Shown piece after piece: positions 17,481 to 27,116 of a stretch of 56,298 bases of DNA. Position 1 is the first letter of the stretch. Each line of letters begins with the position of its first letter. Both the position numbers and the translations under genes were made by a program. Source of the stretch: an uncultured Bacteroidales bacterium (lineage in GTDB: Bacteria > Bacteroidota > Bacteroidia > Bacteroidales > Marinilabiliaceae); NCBI GenBank assembly GCA_937892255.1, contig CALAUL010000057.1:1-56298 (forward strand), read 5' to 3'. Below the pieces are notes generated by a model that was not told the DNA's origin, searched no databases, and saw only the letters and a program-made list of their open reading frames with translations.

Positions 17481-18878
17481 ATGGAAATAAAAAGACTTGA
17501 CTTCAGACGATATATAATGCCAATATCAGCAATGGCAACCACACTCCTTAGTGGTTGTGGAATATATTCTCATTACGAGAAACCGGATATGTCGTATCTT
17601 GATAGTTTACAACAGATAATTGTCGCAGATTCATTGCAATTGGATACATTGTCTATCAAAAATCTTTCATGGCGCAACATCTTCACAGATGCCACATTGC
17701 AGAGTCTTATAGAGGAAGGTCTTGCCAACAATACCGATTTGGGTGTGGCGCGTTTGAGGACAGAAGAAGCAAAGGCCACATTGCAGGCATCTAAAATGTC
17801 GTTTTTCCCTTCGACATCGTTGTCGGTAGAGGGAACAATCAGCGGAAATGATGGAAATACAACGAAGAGTCTTTTGGTTGGTCCGTCTGTTGGTTGGGAA
17901 TTAGATATTTTCGGGAAAAATCGAAATACCAAAGAGGCTGCCAAAGCTGCATTAGCTTATGCCGAAGCGAACTCCCAGTCAGTGCAGACAAATCTCATTG
18001 CAACTATTGCAGAGTCGTATTTTACACTGCTTATGCTCGATGAACAGTTAGACATTAGTCGCAGAACACTCAAGACATGGGAAGAGAATATAAGGACACT
18101 CTCGGCATTAAAACAAGCAGGAAAGACAAACGAGGCTTCCGTTTTACAAGCAAAGGCCAATAGACTTAAAGTGGAAGGGTCGGTATTGACGATGGAGAAA
18201 CAAATCGTCTTGCAGGAAAATTCGCTTTTTTTACTACTGGGAACCATGCCACGACAGCTAAGCCGAGGCAAATTATCAGAACAGCAGTTTCCTAACTCTC
18301 TCGCAGTTAGTGTTCCTATACGAGTGTTGTCAAACAGACCCGATGTTCGTCAGGCAGAATATAGTCTCATGGAGGCATTCTATTTGACTAATGAAGCACG
18401 AGCGATGTTTTATCCGTCATTGTCATTGAGTGGTATGTTGGGTTGGAAAAAATCGTCGGGAGGAGGAATAGACAACCCCGGAGCATGGCTTTTCAATGCA
18501 ATAGGAGAATTGATGCAACCACTCTTCAATCGCGGAGCAAATATCTCGAGATTGAAGATAGCTAAAGCACGTCAGGAAGAAGCATTGCTCGTCTTCAAAC
18601 AGACGCTTCTCGATGCCGGAGTAGAGGCAAATAATGCTCTTATATCGTGGCAGACAGCACGTAAACGTCTGTCGATAGATAAGAAACAGATATTAAATCT
18701 TCAGGCGGCGGTCTGGAATACGCAATTACTTATGAAGCACGGAGCTGCGAATTATCTCGAAGTGCTCACGTCGCAACAGAATCTTTTGCAAGCCGAACTT
18801 ACCGAGTCCGACGATAGGTTTGATGAAATACAAAGTGTCATTCATTTCTATAAAGCCTTGGGAGGAGGCGTAGAATGA
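17481..18878 (+). CDS. RND outer-membrane channel lipoprotein (TolC/OprM/NodT type)
   Basis: A 465-aa outer-membrane efflux protein. The signal peptide ends in the lipobox LLSGC (Cys about 26), so the trimer is acyl-anchored like OprM. Two outer-membrane-efflux repeats are visible: the first from about 70 to 250 with LIEEGLANNTDLGVARLRTE, the second from about 260 to 460 with LSNRPDVRQAEYSLMEAF and the terminal coiled-coil helix ANYLEVLTSQQNLLQAELTE. It completes the tripartite system with the two preceding genes, 43 nt downstream of the pump. No terminator follows before susC, 49 nt away. Confidence 0.93.
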   Translation: MEIKRLDFRRYIMPISAMATTLLSGCGIYSHYEKPDMSYLDSLQQIIVADSLQLDTLSIKNLSWRNIFTDATLQSLIEEGLANNTDLGVARLRTEEAKATLQASKMSFFPSTSLSVEGTISGNDGNTTKSLLVGPSVGWELDIFGKNRNTKEAAKAALAYAEANSQSVQTNLIATIAESYFTLLMLDEQLDISRRTLKTWEENIRTLSALKQAGKTNEASVLQAKANRLKVEGSVLTMEKQIVLQENSLFLLLGTMPRQLSRGKLSEQQFPNSLAVSVPIRVLSNRPDVRQAEYSLMEAFYLTNEARAMFYPSLSLSGMLGWKKSSGGGIDNPGAWLFNAIGELMQPLFNRGANISRLKIAKARQEEALLVFKQTLLDAGVEANNALISWQTARKRLSIDKKQILNLQAAVWNTQLLMKHGAANYLEVLTSQQNLLQAELTESDDRFDEIQSVIHFYKALGGGVE

Positions 18879-18927
18879 CGTTTTGGTGTAGTGAATCAAA
18901 AACATAGATATTAAATACACACAAAAA

Positions 18928-21879
18928 ATGAGAACAAACGTTTTAATGCTACTCGCTTTCCTTCTTTGTGTATTAAATGTTGAAGCACAACGTAATAAGA
19001 CACAAGAAGTTGTAGAAATAGAAATAAGCGGAGTAGTGACAGATCAGAATGGCAATCCGATTCCGGGTGCCATCATTGTCCAAAAAGACAACGAGATAAA
19101 AGGTTGTATCTCTGATATTGACGGAAAATTTGTCGTCAAGTTACCACAAAAAGCAACCATTCAAGTCTCTTATGTTGGGTTTGAAACCGTAGAACAAAAG
19201 CTCTCTGCAGATAAGACAAATTATGACATAGTCTTGAACGAGGAATCGAAGGAGATAAATGAAATAGTTGTCATCGGATATGGAGAGATAAAGAAGAGCG
19301 ACCTTACAGGCTCTGTCTCTACGATAGGTTCACGTCATTTTGGCGATCAGCCGGTAAAAAGCGTTTCGGAAATACTACAAGGACGAACAAGTGGTGTAGA
19401 AGTTACAACGGTGAGTGGTATGCCCGGAGCGTCTGCGAAGATAAGAGTTCGCGGAACAACATCTATCAATAAGAGTAGCGACCCATTGTATGTAATAGAT
19501 GGAATTATCTCGTCAAGTGGTCTTGATGGCCTCAATCCGTCAGACATCATGTCTATGGAAGTACTCAAAGACGCCTCATCGACAGCCGTATATGGTTCTC
19601 GTGGTGCAAACGGTGTAATACTTATCACAACACGCAAAGGAGAAAAGGGCAGAGCTGTAATCGTTGCAGATGCTAAATTAGGCTTATCTACAGTTCGTAA
19701 AGACTATAACTTGCTCAATTCTTACGAATATGCTTTGGCGCTGAACGACATTCGCAGTTCGGAAACTATATCTCAAGAAGATTTAGAGCTATACCGAACA
19801 GGTCAGAAGGGTATAGACTGGGTGGATCTCATGACTCGTACAGCCAAGACACAAAACTATTCGATGAGTATTTCCGGCGGAACAGAGCGCGTGCGTTATC
19901 TAGTTTCGGGCAATATCCTTGACCAAGAGGCTGTGACTATCAATGCCAAATATATGCGTTACGGATTACGTGCAAATATAGATGCAGATGTTCGTAAATG
20001 GCTTACGTTATCCTTGAAACTCAATGGAGCAATTATTCATAGTCACAATGGTGCACCAAGTTGGTTTCACATGCTCAACTTCTCTCCTACAATGGAATTG
20101 ATAGACCCGGAAACAGGTATATATTGCACCGACCCATACAATATTGGAGGCGCGAGTAGTCCATACGCACTTCTTATGGAGAATACAAGCGATTCGTACA
20201 GCTACAATTTCAATGGAAATGCTTCTGCCAGATTCAATATATTAGAAGGTCTCTCTTTCACCGTACAAGCAGGATATAATTACGACCATAGTCCGTCGTA
20301 CTCGTTCTCGTCAAGCAAAGTCAACGCAAGTGCGACAAGCAGTATGTCAAATTCAAGCTCACTACATCGTTATTGGCAGAATACCAATAATTTGAGCTAT
20401 AGTGGTGAATTTGCAGGACATTCTATCTCGGCAAATGCAATATGGGAAATGAGCCAAACGATAAGTTCGAGCATGAGTTTATCGGGGTCGAAACTGAACA
20501 ATGAGAGTGTTGGCTATTGGAATGTCAGCAATGCCTCGGTACGAAGTAATAGCAATTCGTACAGCGAGACGTCTCTTATGTCGGGAGTTGTACGTGTAAA
20601 TTACGACTACAACAAGCGATATTTCTTGACAGCAGCATTCAGAGCCGATGGTTCGTCGAAATTTCAGCAAGATCATCGATGGGGTATGTTCCCATCAATG
20701 GCATTGGCATGGGACGTGGCAAAAGAAAACTTCATCAAGGATATATCATTCATAGAGCAGTTTAAGATACGGGTAAGTTACGGAGAGACAGGCAATGAAG
20801 CCATATCTGCATATAGCACATTGGGAATGCTCTCAAGTACATCGTATGGATGGGGAACATCAACAGACTATACAGGCTATTGGGGTAATACATTCTCAAC
20901 ACCCGATTTGTCATGGGAAAAGACAAAACAATTTGATATGGGATTTGACATCTCGCTAAAAGGTGTCGATGTTTCGGTGGATTGGTTTAAGAAAAACACA
21001 GAAGACCTTCTTTTCCAAAAACAAGTGCCTCGATATAACGGAGGAGGAACATATTGGGTCAACCAAGGAAAGTTATGCAATAAGGGTTTTGAACTCTCTG
21101 TCAATACATTTCCAATCGACAATATTGTGACATGGGAAACAACAATCAATGCATCGCATGTTAAGAACGAAGTTGTCGACTTAGCTGGAAATGACTTTGT
21201 CCTTACTGCCAACTATAGTGACTTGGGTGGAGCATTGCAGATAATGAAGCCCGGTTATCCGTTGGGTTCGTTCTATGTCTACGAGTGGCAAGGTTTTGAT
21301 GAAAACGGTGCAAATCTTTACAAGAAAGCCGATGGGACGTTGACGACTTCGCCTACCTCTGCCGACCTTGTAATAAAAGGACATGCCAGTCCTACATGGA
21401 CTTTCGGTTGGAACAATACTGTGACGTGGAAGAATCTGACATTCAACATTTTCTTTAATGCGGCAGTTGATTATGACCGACTTAATATCAGCCGTTTTAC
21501 GGCAGCATCAATGAGTGGAGGTTCGCGTTTCGTGACATTGCGTGATGCGTATTTCAAAGGTTGGGACTATGTTGAAGACAAGAGCACAGCAGAATATGCA
21601 AGTCTGACAAATACAGATAACAAAGGGTATGCCAACTCTGATTTTTGGCTTGAAGATGCTTCGTTCTTAAAACTCAAAAACATCTCACTTTCGTACAAGA
21701 TACCTCAATATCGTACACGCTTTGCAGATGTAACACTCTCGGTAAGTGCACAAGATGTATTTACAATTACCAAATATAGCGGTATGGACCCAGAGGTTTA
21801 CAGCAGTTACGATGGATTGGACTATGGAGCATATCCTGTTCCTCGTACAGTAACGTTTGGTCTTAAACTAACATTTTAA
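18928..21879 (+). CDS. SusC/RagA-type TonB-dependent outer-membrane transporter
   Basis: A 983-aa outer-membrane receptor. After a signal peptide (to about residue 20, LNVEAQ) comes a carboxypeptidase-regulatory-like beta domain (about 30-110, VSGVVTDQNGNPIPGAIIV-type pattern), then the plug with SDLTGSVSTIG, IRVRGTTSI and the SusC signature DPLYVIDGI followed by NPSDIMSMEVLKDASSTAVYG and GANGVILITT. The remaining 750 residues are the 22-strand barrel, ending in an aromatic residue (LKLTF). It works with the SusD lipoprotein directly downstream to take up a glycan or peptide. No glycoside hydrolase, peptidase, anti-sigma or hybrid two-component gene is adjacent, so the ligand is unknown. Confidence 0.96.
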   Translation: MRTNVLMLLAFLLCVLNVEAQRNKTQEVVEIEISGVVTDQNGNPIPGAIIVQKDNEIKGCISDIDGKFVVKLPQKATIQVSYVGFETVEQKLSADKTNYDIVLNEESKEINEIVVIGYGEIKKSDLTGSVSTIGSRHFGDQPVKSVSEILQGRTSGVEVTTVSGMPGASAKIRVRGTTSINKSSDPLYVIDGIISSSGLDGLNPSDIMSMEVLKDASSTAVYGSRGANGVILITTRKGEKGRAVIVADAKLGLSTVRKDYNLLNSYEYALALNDIRSSETISQEDLELYRTGQKGIDWVDLMTRTAKTQNYSMSISGGTERVRYLVSGNILDQEAVTINAKYMRYGLRANIDADVRKWLTLSLKLNGAIIHSHNGAPSWFHMLNFSPTMELIDPETGIYCTDPYNIGGASSPYALLMENTSDSYSYNFNGNASARFNILEGLSFTVQAGYNYDHSPSYSFSSSKVNASATSSMSNSSSLHRYWQNTNNLSYSGEFAGHSISANAIWEMSQTISSSMSLSGSKLNNESVGYWNVSNASVRSNSNSYSETSLMSGVVRVNYDYNKRYFLTAAFRADGSSKFQQDHRWGMFPSMALAWDVAKENFIKDISFIEQFKIRVSYGETGNEAISAYSTLGMLSSTSYGWGTSTDYTGYWGNTFSTPDLSWEKTKQFDMGFDISLKGVDVSVDWFKKNTEDLLFQKQVPRYNGGGTYWVNQGKLCNKGFELSVNTFPIDNIVTWETTINASHVKNEVVDLAGNDFVLTANYSDLGGALQIMKPGYPLGSFYVYEWQGFDENGANLYKKADGTLTTSPTSADLVIKGHASPTWTFGWNNTVTWKNLTFNIFFNAAVDYDRLNISRFTAASMSGGSRFVTLRDAYFKGWDYVEDKSTAEYASLTNTDNKGYANSDFWLEDASFLKLKNISLSYKIPQYRTRFADVTLSVSAQDVFTITKYSGMDPEVYSSYDGLDYGAYPVPRTVTFGLKLTF

Positions 21880-21890
21880 AGAGTAAGAAT

Positions 21891-23486
21891 ATGAAAAACA
21901 TATATGTAATATCGTTTGCGTTATTTTGTCTGTTTAATTTCGCATCATGTTCAGATTTCTTGGAAGAGAATCCATATGGCAAACTTTCAAGCAACGAATT
22001 CTTCTCCAACAAGCAAGATTTAGATGCTTCACTCAACTCTCTTTACAGTGTGGTATCGACGGCTCATCGTCAGAATAACTATATTGGAACAAACTTTCTA
22101 TCGGGAGACGATATTTCAACACATCCGGCAAGTAACAAACAGCCATTGAGAGAGAGTGACCAATACAGTGTCAATGACAACAACTCATGGATGGTAACAG
22201 TATGGGAGCAACGATATAAAGTCATCAAGGCGGCAAATTTCATCATCAATAATGCTGACCGAACTCCCGGTGTGTCGCAGGAGGAAATAGATGTGGTAAA
22301 AGCACAGGCTCACTTTTGGCGAGCGTTCAACTATTTTTATCTTGTCACTACGTGGGGCAAAGTGCCTGTGATGTTAGATGAAGTCATCGACTACAATGCA
22401 AAGTTGTCAACGGAGGAGGAAATATACGAACTCATCTTGTCCGACCTTGAAATAGCTGAAAAAGGTTGTCCGGTGATATACACTTCTGCTCCGTATTCAA
22501 TAAATGGAGTCAATGTAGCAGTAAGTCAAGGTGCTGTAAAAGCAGCATTGTCGTATGTTTATATGTGTATGGCAGGTTGGCCTCTCAACAAGGGAGCAGA
22601 ATATTATGAATTGGCAGCCCAAAAGGCAGAAGAGGTTATAGACCTCACGGATAATGGGACTTACTACTATCGTCTTATGGACAACTATGCAGACGTCTAT
22701 TCACTCAAGCATACACAGAGCAATCCTGAAATACTCTTAGGCGTATATTATAACCGAGATCGTTCTCCAAATGCTATTCCTGCAACGGATTTTCTGCTTG
22801 AGATGATGCAAGCCGGTTGGGGAGATACAAATGGAGAGATAAAGTTTTGGAAAGAATTTCCGGAAGGTCCGCGCAAAGATGCGTCGTATTTTCCAAAGAT
22901 AATGCTTGGCGACGGACAATTGCATGATTGGTGGTATGACACAGAGCCGGCATCTCGAGAGGTCGTGGCACCTATATTTATGAAGACCGTTGAAGCCGCA
23001 GCACGAGGTGAGGAGTTTGATTATACAGATCCAACGAAATGCACATCTTCAGGACAAAAGACGGTGCATGTGATACGTTTGTCGGAGGTATATTGTTGGT
23101 ATGCAGAATCTGTAGGTCGTTCGGGCAAGGTGACACAAAAGGCTATTGATGTGTTGAATAAAGTACGCAACAGAGCAGATGGAGAGCAGACTAACATATA
23201 TACAGCGTCGATGTCGCCTGCCGAGCTTGCAGAAGCTGCGTATAATGAGCATGGTTGGGAGATAGCTGGTTATTATTGGTGTGGTTTTGCGTCTCGTGCG
23301 CGAGATATGTTCAGAATGTATAGAATGAAGGACCATTTCGAGTACCGCAAGCAAAATCCGCTTATTGAGGTAGCTCCGGGAGTTTTTCGTAAGGAGTGCG
23401 TAACAGTGACGGGTACGTGGGACGATAGCAGAATGTATTGTCCATATCCATTTGAAGATAAGACATTAAATCCGTCACTTCAGTAG
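21891..23486 (+). CDS. SusD/RagB-type surface lipoprotein
   Basis: A 531-aa nutrient-binding lid for the SusC channel, anchored through the lipobox FASC (Cys21) after MKNIYVISFALFCLFNFA. The N-terminal segment SDFLEENPYGKLSSNEFFSN and the TPR-like helices around AQAHFWRAFNYFYLVTTWGK are diagnostic; the C-terminal helices carry NKVRNRAD and ELAEAAYNEHGWEIAGY. It starts 11 nt after susC and is the last gene before a strong terminator. As the pair has no enzymes around it, the ligand cannot be inferred. Confidence 0.95.
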   Translation: MKNIYVISFALFCLFNFASCSDFLEENPYGKLSSNEFFSNKQDLDASLNSLYSVVSTAHRQNNYIGTNFLSGDDISTHPASNKQPLRESDQYSVNDNNSWMVTVWEQRYKVIKAANFIINNADRTPGVSQEEIDVVKAQAHFWRAFNYFYLVTTWGKVPVMLDEVIDYNAKLSTEEEIYELILSDLEIAEKGCPVIYTSAPYSINGVNVAVSQGAVKAALSYVYMCMAGWPLNKGAEYYELAAQKAEEVIDLTDNGTYYYRLMDNYADVYSLKHTQSNPEILLGVYYNRDRSPNAIPATDFLLEMMQAGWGDTNGEIKFWKEFPEGPRKDASYFPKIMLGDGQLHDWWYDTEPASREVVAPIFMKTVEAAARGEEFDYTDPTKCTSSGQKTVHVIRLSEVYCWYAESVGRSGKVTQKAIDVLNKVRNRADGEQTNIYTASMSPAELAEAAYNEHGWEIAGYYWCGFASRARDMFRMYRMKDHFEYRKQNPLIEVAPGVFRKECVTVTGTWDDSRMYCPYPFEDKTLNPSLQ

Positions 23487-23520
23487 TCGGGTCACTAACA
23501 TGATATATTCATATAGAAAA

Positions 23521-23559
23521 GGCTGTTTGACATCTTATTGTCAGACAGCCTCTCTTTTT
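23521..23559 (+). terminator. Terminator after susD (possibly bidirectional)
   Basis: Stem GGCTGTTTGAC (23521-23531) with GTCAGACAGCC (23540-23550), one G-U pair, followed by TCTCTTTTT. On the minus strand the same stem is followed by TTTTC, so it may also end the converging chemoreceptor transcript. Confidence 0.82.
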
Positions 23560-23582
23560 GATTAGTACAGGTTTTATTGGTG

Positions 23583-25412
23583 TTATATCTTAAAGAATCC
23601 GATGAGGTTATTTAGCTTTTCGGCGGTAGTTGCCAACTCTTGAGAGTTTGCAGCGATTTCTTCTGCATTAGCTGCATTTTCTTGAGTTACCTTGTTGAGG
23701 TCGGAGATAGCAGAGTTGATTTGTTCTGCACCTGAGTTTTGTTCGATACTTGCCGTTGTTATCTCCTTGATAAGCTCAATTGTACGTTTTATTTTCGGTA
23801 TGACGTTATTGAGCAGTTCGCTTGAAGTCTCGGCATGTTCGATACTTTGAGAAGCTGTATTGTTGATATTGTCGGCCGTTTCGCGCGTTTGGTCAGCCAG
23901 ACGGCCTACTTCTCGTGCTACAACACCAAAGCCCTTGCCTTGTTCTCCTGCTCGAGCCGCTTCAACAGAGGCATTGAGCGAGAGGATATTTGTTTGCATT
24001 ACCAATTCGTTGATGGCGTCAATATCTTTGGCAATGTTACGAGCTGCTTCTAAGTTGAGGTTCGATGCGGAATCAACATTTTCTATTGCGATGCCTATCT
24101 CGGCAGCCATGCCGTTTGTTTCCATGGAGTTGGCAGTGTTGTTTTGTATGTTGGCACTCATCTCTTCCATAGATGATGAAATCTCTTCGAGAGAGGCGGC
24201 TTGTCTATTTGCACCGTCGGACAATTCGAGTGAAGCATTGCTGAGTTGTTCAGAAGCGGCAGTCATTGCGTTTGAGAAGTTGATAATAGGGGTTATAACT
24301 TCTCGCAACGACTTCTTCATCTTATTCATGCTACTTGCGAGGTTGCGCACTTGGTTGATATTGCTGTTGATGTTGTCATCGTTACTTTCTGTGCGTAAGT
24401 CGCCATCTGCAATGAGTTTAGCTTGTTCGTTGATAGCAATGATGGGGTCTCCAACTATTCTGCCAAAGCGACGTGTGAAAATAAAGGCTATGAATCCGCC
24501 TATCACGAGAAAACAGGCAATCATATATGCTACCAATGACCATACCAATGTTGAGCGAACCATAAGGTCTATACCTCCAAAAACCATGCCTATAACCGAA
24601 CCGTCGTAAGAGGGTAGCGGTGCGTAGCATGCGAAGTGAGGTCTGCCTGCGACGTCGTTGATACCTAACCACTCTTTTCGTTGGTTGTATACTTCGTCAA
24701 TTATCTCTTCATTTTCAATATTTGTGCCGGTAACTCTTTTGCCGTTATCGCCTATTACAGTTGAATTGGTACGTAATGATCCTTCAAATATGGTCGTTTC
24801 TACACCGAAGAGTGTTTTTACTCTGTCCACAAACGCTGTGTCATTGAATGAGTTGCAGATGTAAGTTATAGTTCCGACCACATCTCCGAAATCATCATTC
24901 ACGGTGCGTCCCACGAGCTGACAGATACCTAAGTCGAAAAGTTTTACATATCCGTTTATCTCTCCTTTTTCAGTCAGCAGAGTGTTGTATTTTCTGAATG
25001 TTTCTGTTTCATCTTCGCTGAATTCTCTGTATGATGAGCAGATTATTTCTCCGTCAGTGTTAGCAATTACATATCCGTGTAATTTCATCAACTCCTTTTC
25101 CATGTCTAATAGCTCAATCAGCACGTCTTGTTCTTGGTTGATGATAGCTGTATCCAAACCGGTGTGCATTTCGGATAGGTGCTCTACGCATATTTTTGTG
25201 TGGTTGAGTTTTTCGGTAAGGTCGTGACGAATAGCACTATATCCTCTTGTGATTTGTTGTTGGAAATAATCGTTTAAGATAGATCGAGTTGCGTAAACCA
25301 TTACCACAAGAGAAGTTAAAGATATGGCGATTGTTAGAGTGGTAAAGCTTATAGCGATACTTCTTTTTATTCCTACGTTTTTCTTTACTTTAAATATATC
25401 CTTTATATTCAT
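23583..25412 (-). CDS. Methyl-accepting chemotaxis-type receptor with Cache sensor
   Basis: A 609-aa transmembrane receptor. It has a first membrane helix at about 20-42, a large outside sensor (about 43-285) with the Cache_3-like pattern VETTIFEGSLRTNSTVIGDN and KRVTGTNI, a second helix at about 287-310 (VAYMIACFLVIGGFIAFIF), a HAMP linker and a methyl-accepting signalling domain (about 380-600). The conserved hairpin tip TNILSLNASVEAARAGEQGK and VVAREVGRLADQT are intact, so it should bind CheA/CheW-like partners. The C-terminus lacks a CheR-tethering pentapeptide. No che or motility gene is near. Receptors of this type are not common in Bacteroidales. Confidence 0.93.
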   Translation of the reverse strand: MNIKDIFKVKKNVGIKRSIAISFTTLTIAISLTSLVVMVYATRSILNDYFQQQITRGYSAIRHDLTEKLNHTKICVEHLSEMHTGLDTAIINQEQDVLIELLDMEKELMKLHGYVIANTDGEIICSSYREFSEDETETFRKYNTLLTEKGEINGYVKLFDLGICQLVGRTVNDDFGDVVGTITYICNSFNDTAFVDRVKTLFGVETTIFEGSLRTNSTVIGDNGKRVTGTNIENEEIIDEVYNQRKEWLGINDVAGRPHFACYAPLPSYDGSVIGMVFGGIDLMVRSTLVWSLVAYMIACFLVIGGFIAFIFTRRFGRIVGDPIIAINEQAKLIADGDLRTESNDDNINSNINQVRNLASSMNKMKKSLREVITPIINFSNAMTAASEQLSNASLELSDGANRQAASLEEISSSMEEMSANIQNNTANSMETNGMAAEIGIAIENVDSASNLNLEAARNIAKDIDAINELVMQTNILSLNASVEAARAGEQGKGFGVVAREVGRLADQTRETADNINNTASQSIEHAETSSELLNNVIPKIKRTIELIKEITTASIEQNSGAEQINSAISDLNKVTQENAANAEEIAANSQELATTAEKLNNLIGFFKI

Positions 25413-25655
25413 ATCTATTATTATTAGATAGATTAAATTGCCTGCAGATATACGTTTGAAGGTTAATTCTCTCGTATAGTGATTGTCTGCTCGGCAATAA
25501 CCACATTTCTGCCTATGGTACGTTTTTTATTCGAAAAGGTTTACATAATATCCTATATGGGATAATCGGCTTATTTGTGATAATTAATGGAGAGTCTTTA
25601 GTTCTAATTCTTCTATTGTGGTCTTATGTAAATAATTATAATAATTTTTAAACGG

Positions 25656-25687
25656 TTTCATATTGTGGAGTTGAATATATATATTTG
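25656..25687 (+). promoter_or_regulatory. Promoter of the MltF-like gene
   Basis: TTTC (25656-25659), 20 nt, TATATTTG (25680-25687), 17 nt before the ATG. The rest of the gap from the chemoreceptor start shows nothing I can name. Confidence 0.6.
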
Positions 25688-25704
25688 GCAAAAAGGAGTT
25701 TAAG

Positions 25705-27078
25705 ATGAGAAGTATAATATTTTTTATGGCAATGTTGCTTGTTGTAGGTTGTACAACAACACGCAGTTCGCAAAATGATGAAATAAGTCCTGTCGATTTG
25801 GATAGTATAGTTCGTCGAGGAAAACTATATGTGATGACGGACTACAATTCCGTGAACTATTTTTATTACAAAGGCGTTGCTGTTGGTTATCAGTACGAAT
25901 TGGTAAAAGAATATGTCAAACATCTTGGTGTTGAAGCGGTCTTTGTGACGTCTAATGACCATGAATTAAATAGAGAAAAGTTATTCGAGGGTGAAGTAGA
26001 CATATTGGCGAATAGTATCATTGTCGATACACTGAGTGGCAATAATATTGTATTTACAGAACCTTACGGACGAAGCAAGATCGTACTTGTACAACGCAAA
26101 GTGGGTAGAGAAGTTGTTGTTGACAGCCTTGCAAAACTATCCGGTGATACGATAGGAGTGTTGGATAACTCTTTTTACAAACAGATTATCGAAAATATTG
26201 ACGACAGTCTTAATCTCAATATAGTCATACAACCGATAGAATACTATGATATCGAACAACTTATACAACTTGTATCTGAAAACGAAATTAAGTACACGTT
26301 AAGTCTTGAAAATATAGCAAAGGCCAACCGTTGGTACTATTTAAATTTGGATATAGAGTATCCTATAACCAAAGAATATGATTTGTCGTGGGGAATACGT
26401 CCGACATCCGTTGCTCTGAAAAACGATATAGACACATGGCTGAGTGTGTTTAAGAAGACATCGCGTTTTAAACAGATATATCGAAAATACAACATTGATC
26501 CACGCGACCATCACGGCACAGGACAAAATACAAGCATAGATACATATCGAAACGATTATGAGAATATTGTAAAGGCAGAGGCCACAGATGAGGTGTACAA
26601 TTGGAAACTTGTATCTTCGATAATATATCAAGAGTCGCATTTCAACCCTACGGCACGTAGCTGGGCTGGAGCCTGTGGACTTATGCAACTTATGCCGGAG
26701 ACGGCAAAACGTTTTGGAGTCGAAGACCCTACCGTACCGGAGCAAAACATAAAAGCAGGAGTGAAGTTTATCCATTGGCTTGATATGCGTCTGCAAAGCT
26801 ATGTGCCCAACACTGAAGAACGTGTGAAATTCACGTTGGCTGCTTATAACGTAGGCTTGGGACATATCATGGACGCCATGCGTCTTGCCGAAAAACTCGG
26901 ACTTAACAAGCAAGTGTGGGAAAAGAACGTAGAAGTAGCACTCTTGCACAAAGCCAATCCGGCATTTTATTCTGACCCGGTAGTCAAACATGGATATTGT
27001 AGAGGCTCGGAAACGGTAAATTACGTAAAGTGTATAATGGAACGATATAAAAGCTATATGCAATTGCCATCTGAATAG
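25705..27078 (+). CDS. MltF-like lytic transglycosylase lipoprotein with solute-binding domain
   Basis: A 457-aa lipoprotein (lipobox VVGC, Cys16). Residues about 30-265 form an extracellular solute-binding family 3 domain (LDSIVRRGKLYVMTDYNSVN and NSIIVDTLSGNNIVFTEPYG), and about 285-430 an SLT lysozyme-like domain that cleaves peptidoglycan to anhydromuramyl products. The catalytic acid is Glu310 in IIYQESHFNP, followed by AGACGLMQLMPETAKRFG and AAYNVGLGH, all intact. The architecture is that of MltF, in which the first domain senses a peptidoglycan ligand and switches the enzyme. It is followed 38 nt later by apgM. Confidence 0.93.
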   Translation: MRSIIFFMAMLLVVGCTTTRSSQNDEISPVDLDSIVRRGKLYVMTDYNSVNYFYYKGVAVGYQYELVKEYVKHLGVEAVFVTSNDHELNREKLFEGEVDILANSIIVDTLSGNNIVFTEPYGRSKIVLVQRKVGREVVVDSLAKLSGDTIGVLDNSFYKQIIENIDDSLNLNIVIQPIEYYDIEQLIQLVSENEIKYTLSLENIAKANRWYYLNLDIEYPITKEYDLSWGIRPTSVALKNDIDTWLSVFKKTSRFKQIYRKYNIDPRDHHGTGQNTSIDTYRNDYENIVKAEATDEVYNWKLVSSIIYQESHFNPTARSWAGACGLMQLMPETAKRFGVEDPTVPEQNIKAGVKFIHWLDMRLQSYVPNTEERVKFTLAAYNVGLGHIMDAMRLAEKLGLNKQVWEKNVEVALLHKANPAFYSDPVVKHGYCRGSETVNYVKCIMERYKSYMQLPSE

Positions 27079-27089
27079 ATGAAAATTCG

Positions 27090-27097
27090 TACCTTTG
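27090..27097 (+). promoter_or_regulatory. -7 box before apgM
   Basis: TACCTTTG, exact to TAnnTTTG, 19 nt before the apgM start codon; ATTG at 27063-27066 is a -33 candidate at an unusually long spacing (23 nt). It suggests apgM-thrC can be transcribed apart from the MltF-like gene. Confidence 0.45.
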
Positions 27098-27116
27098 TAG
27101 CGTAATAATTGACAAT

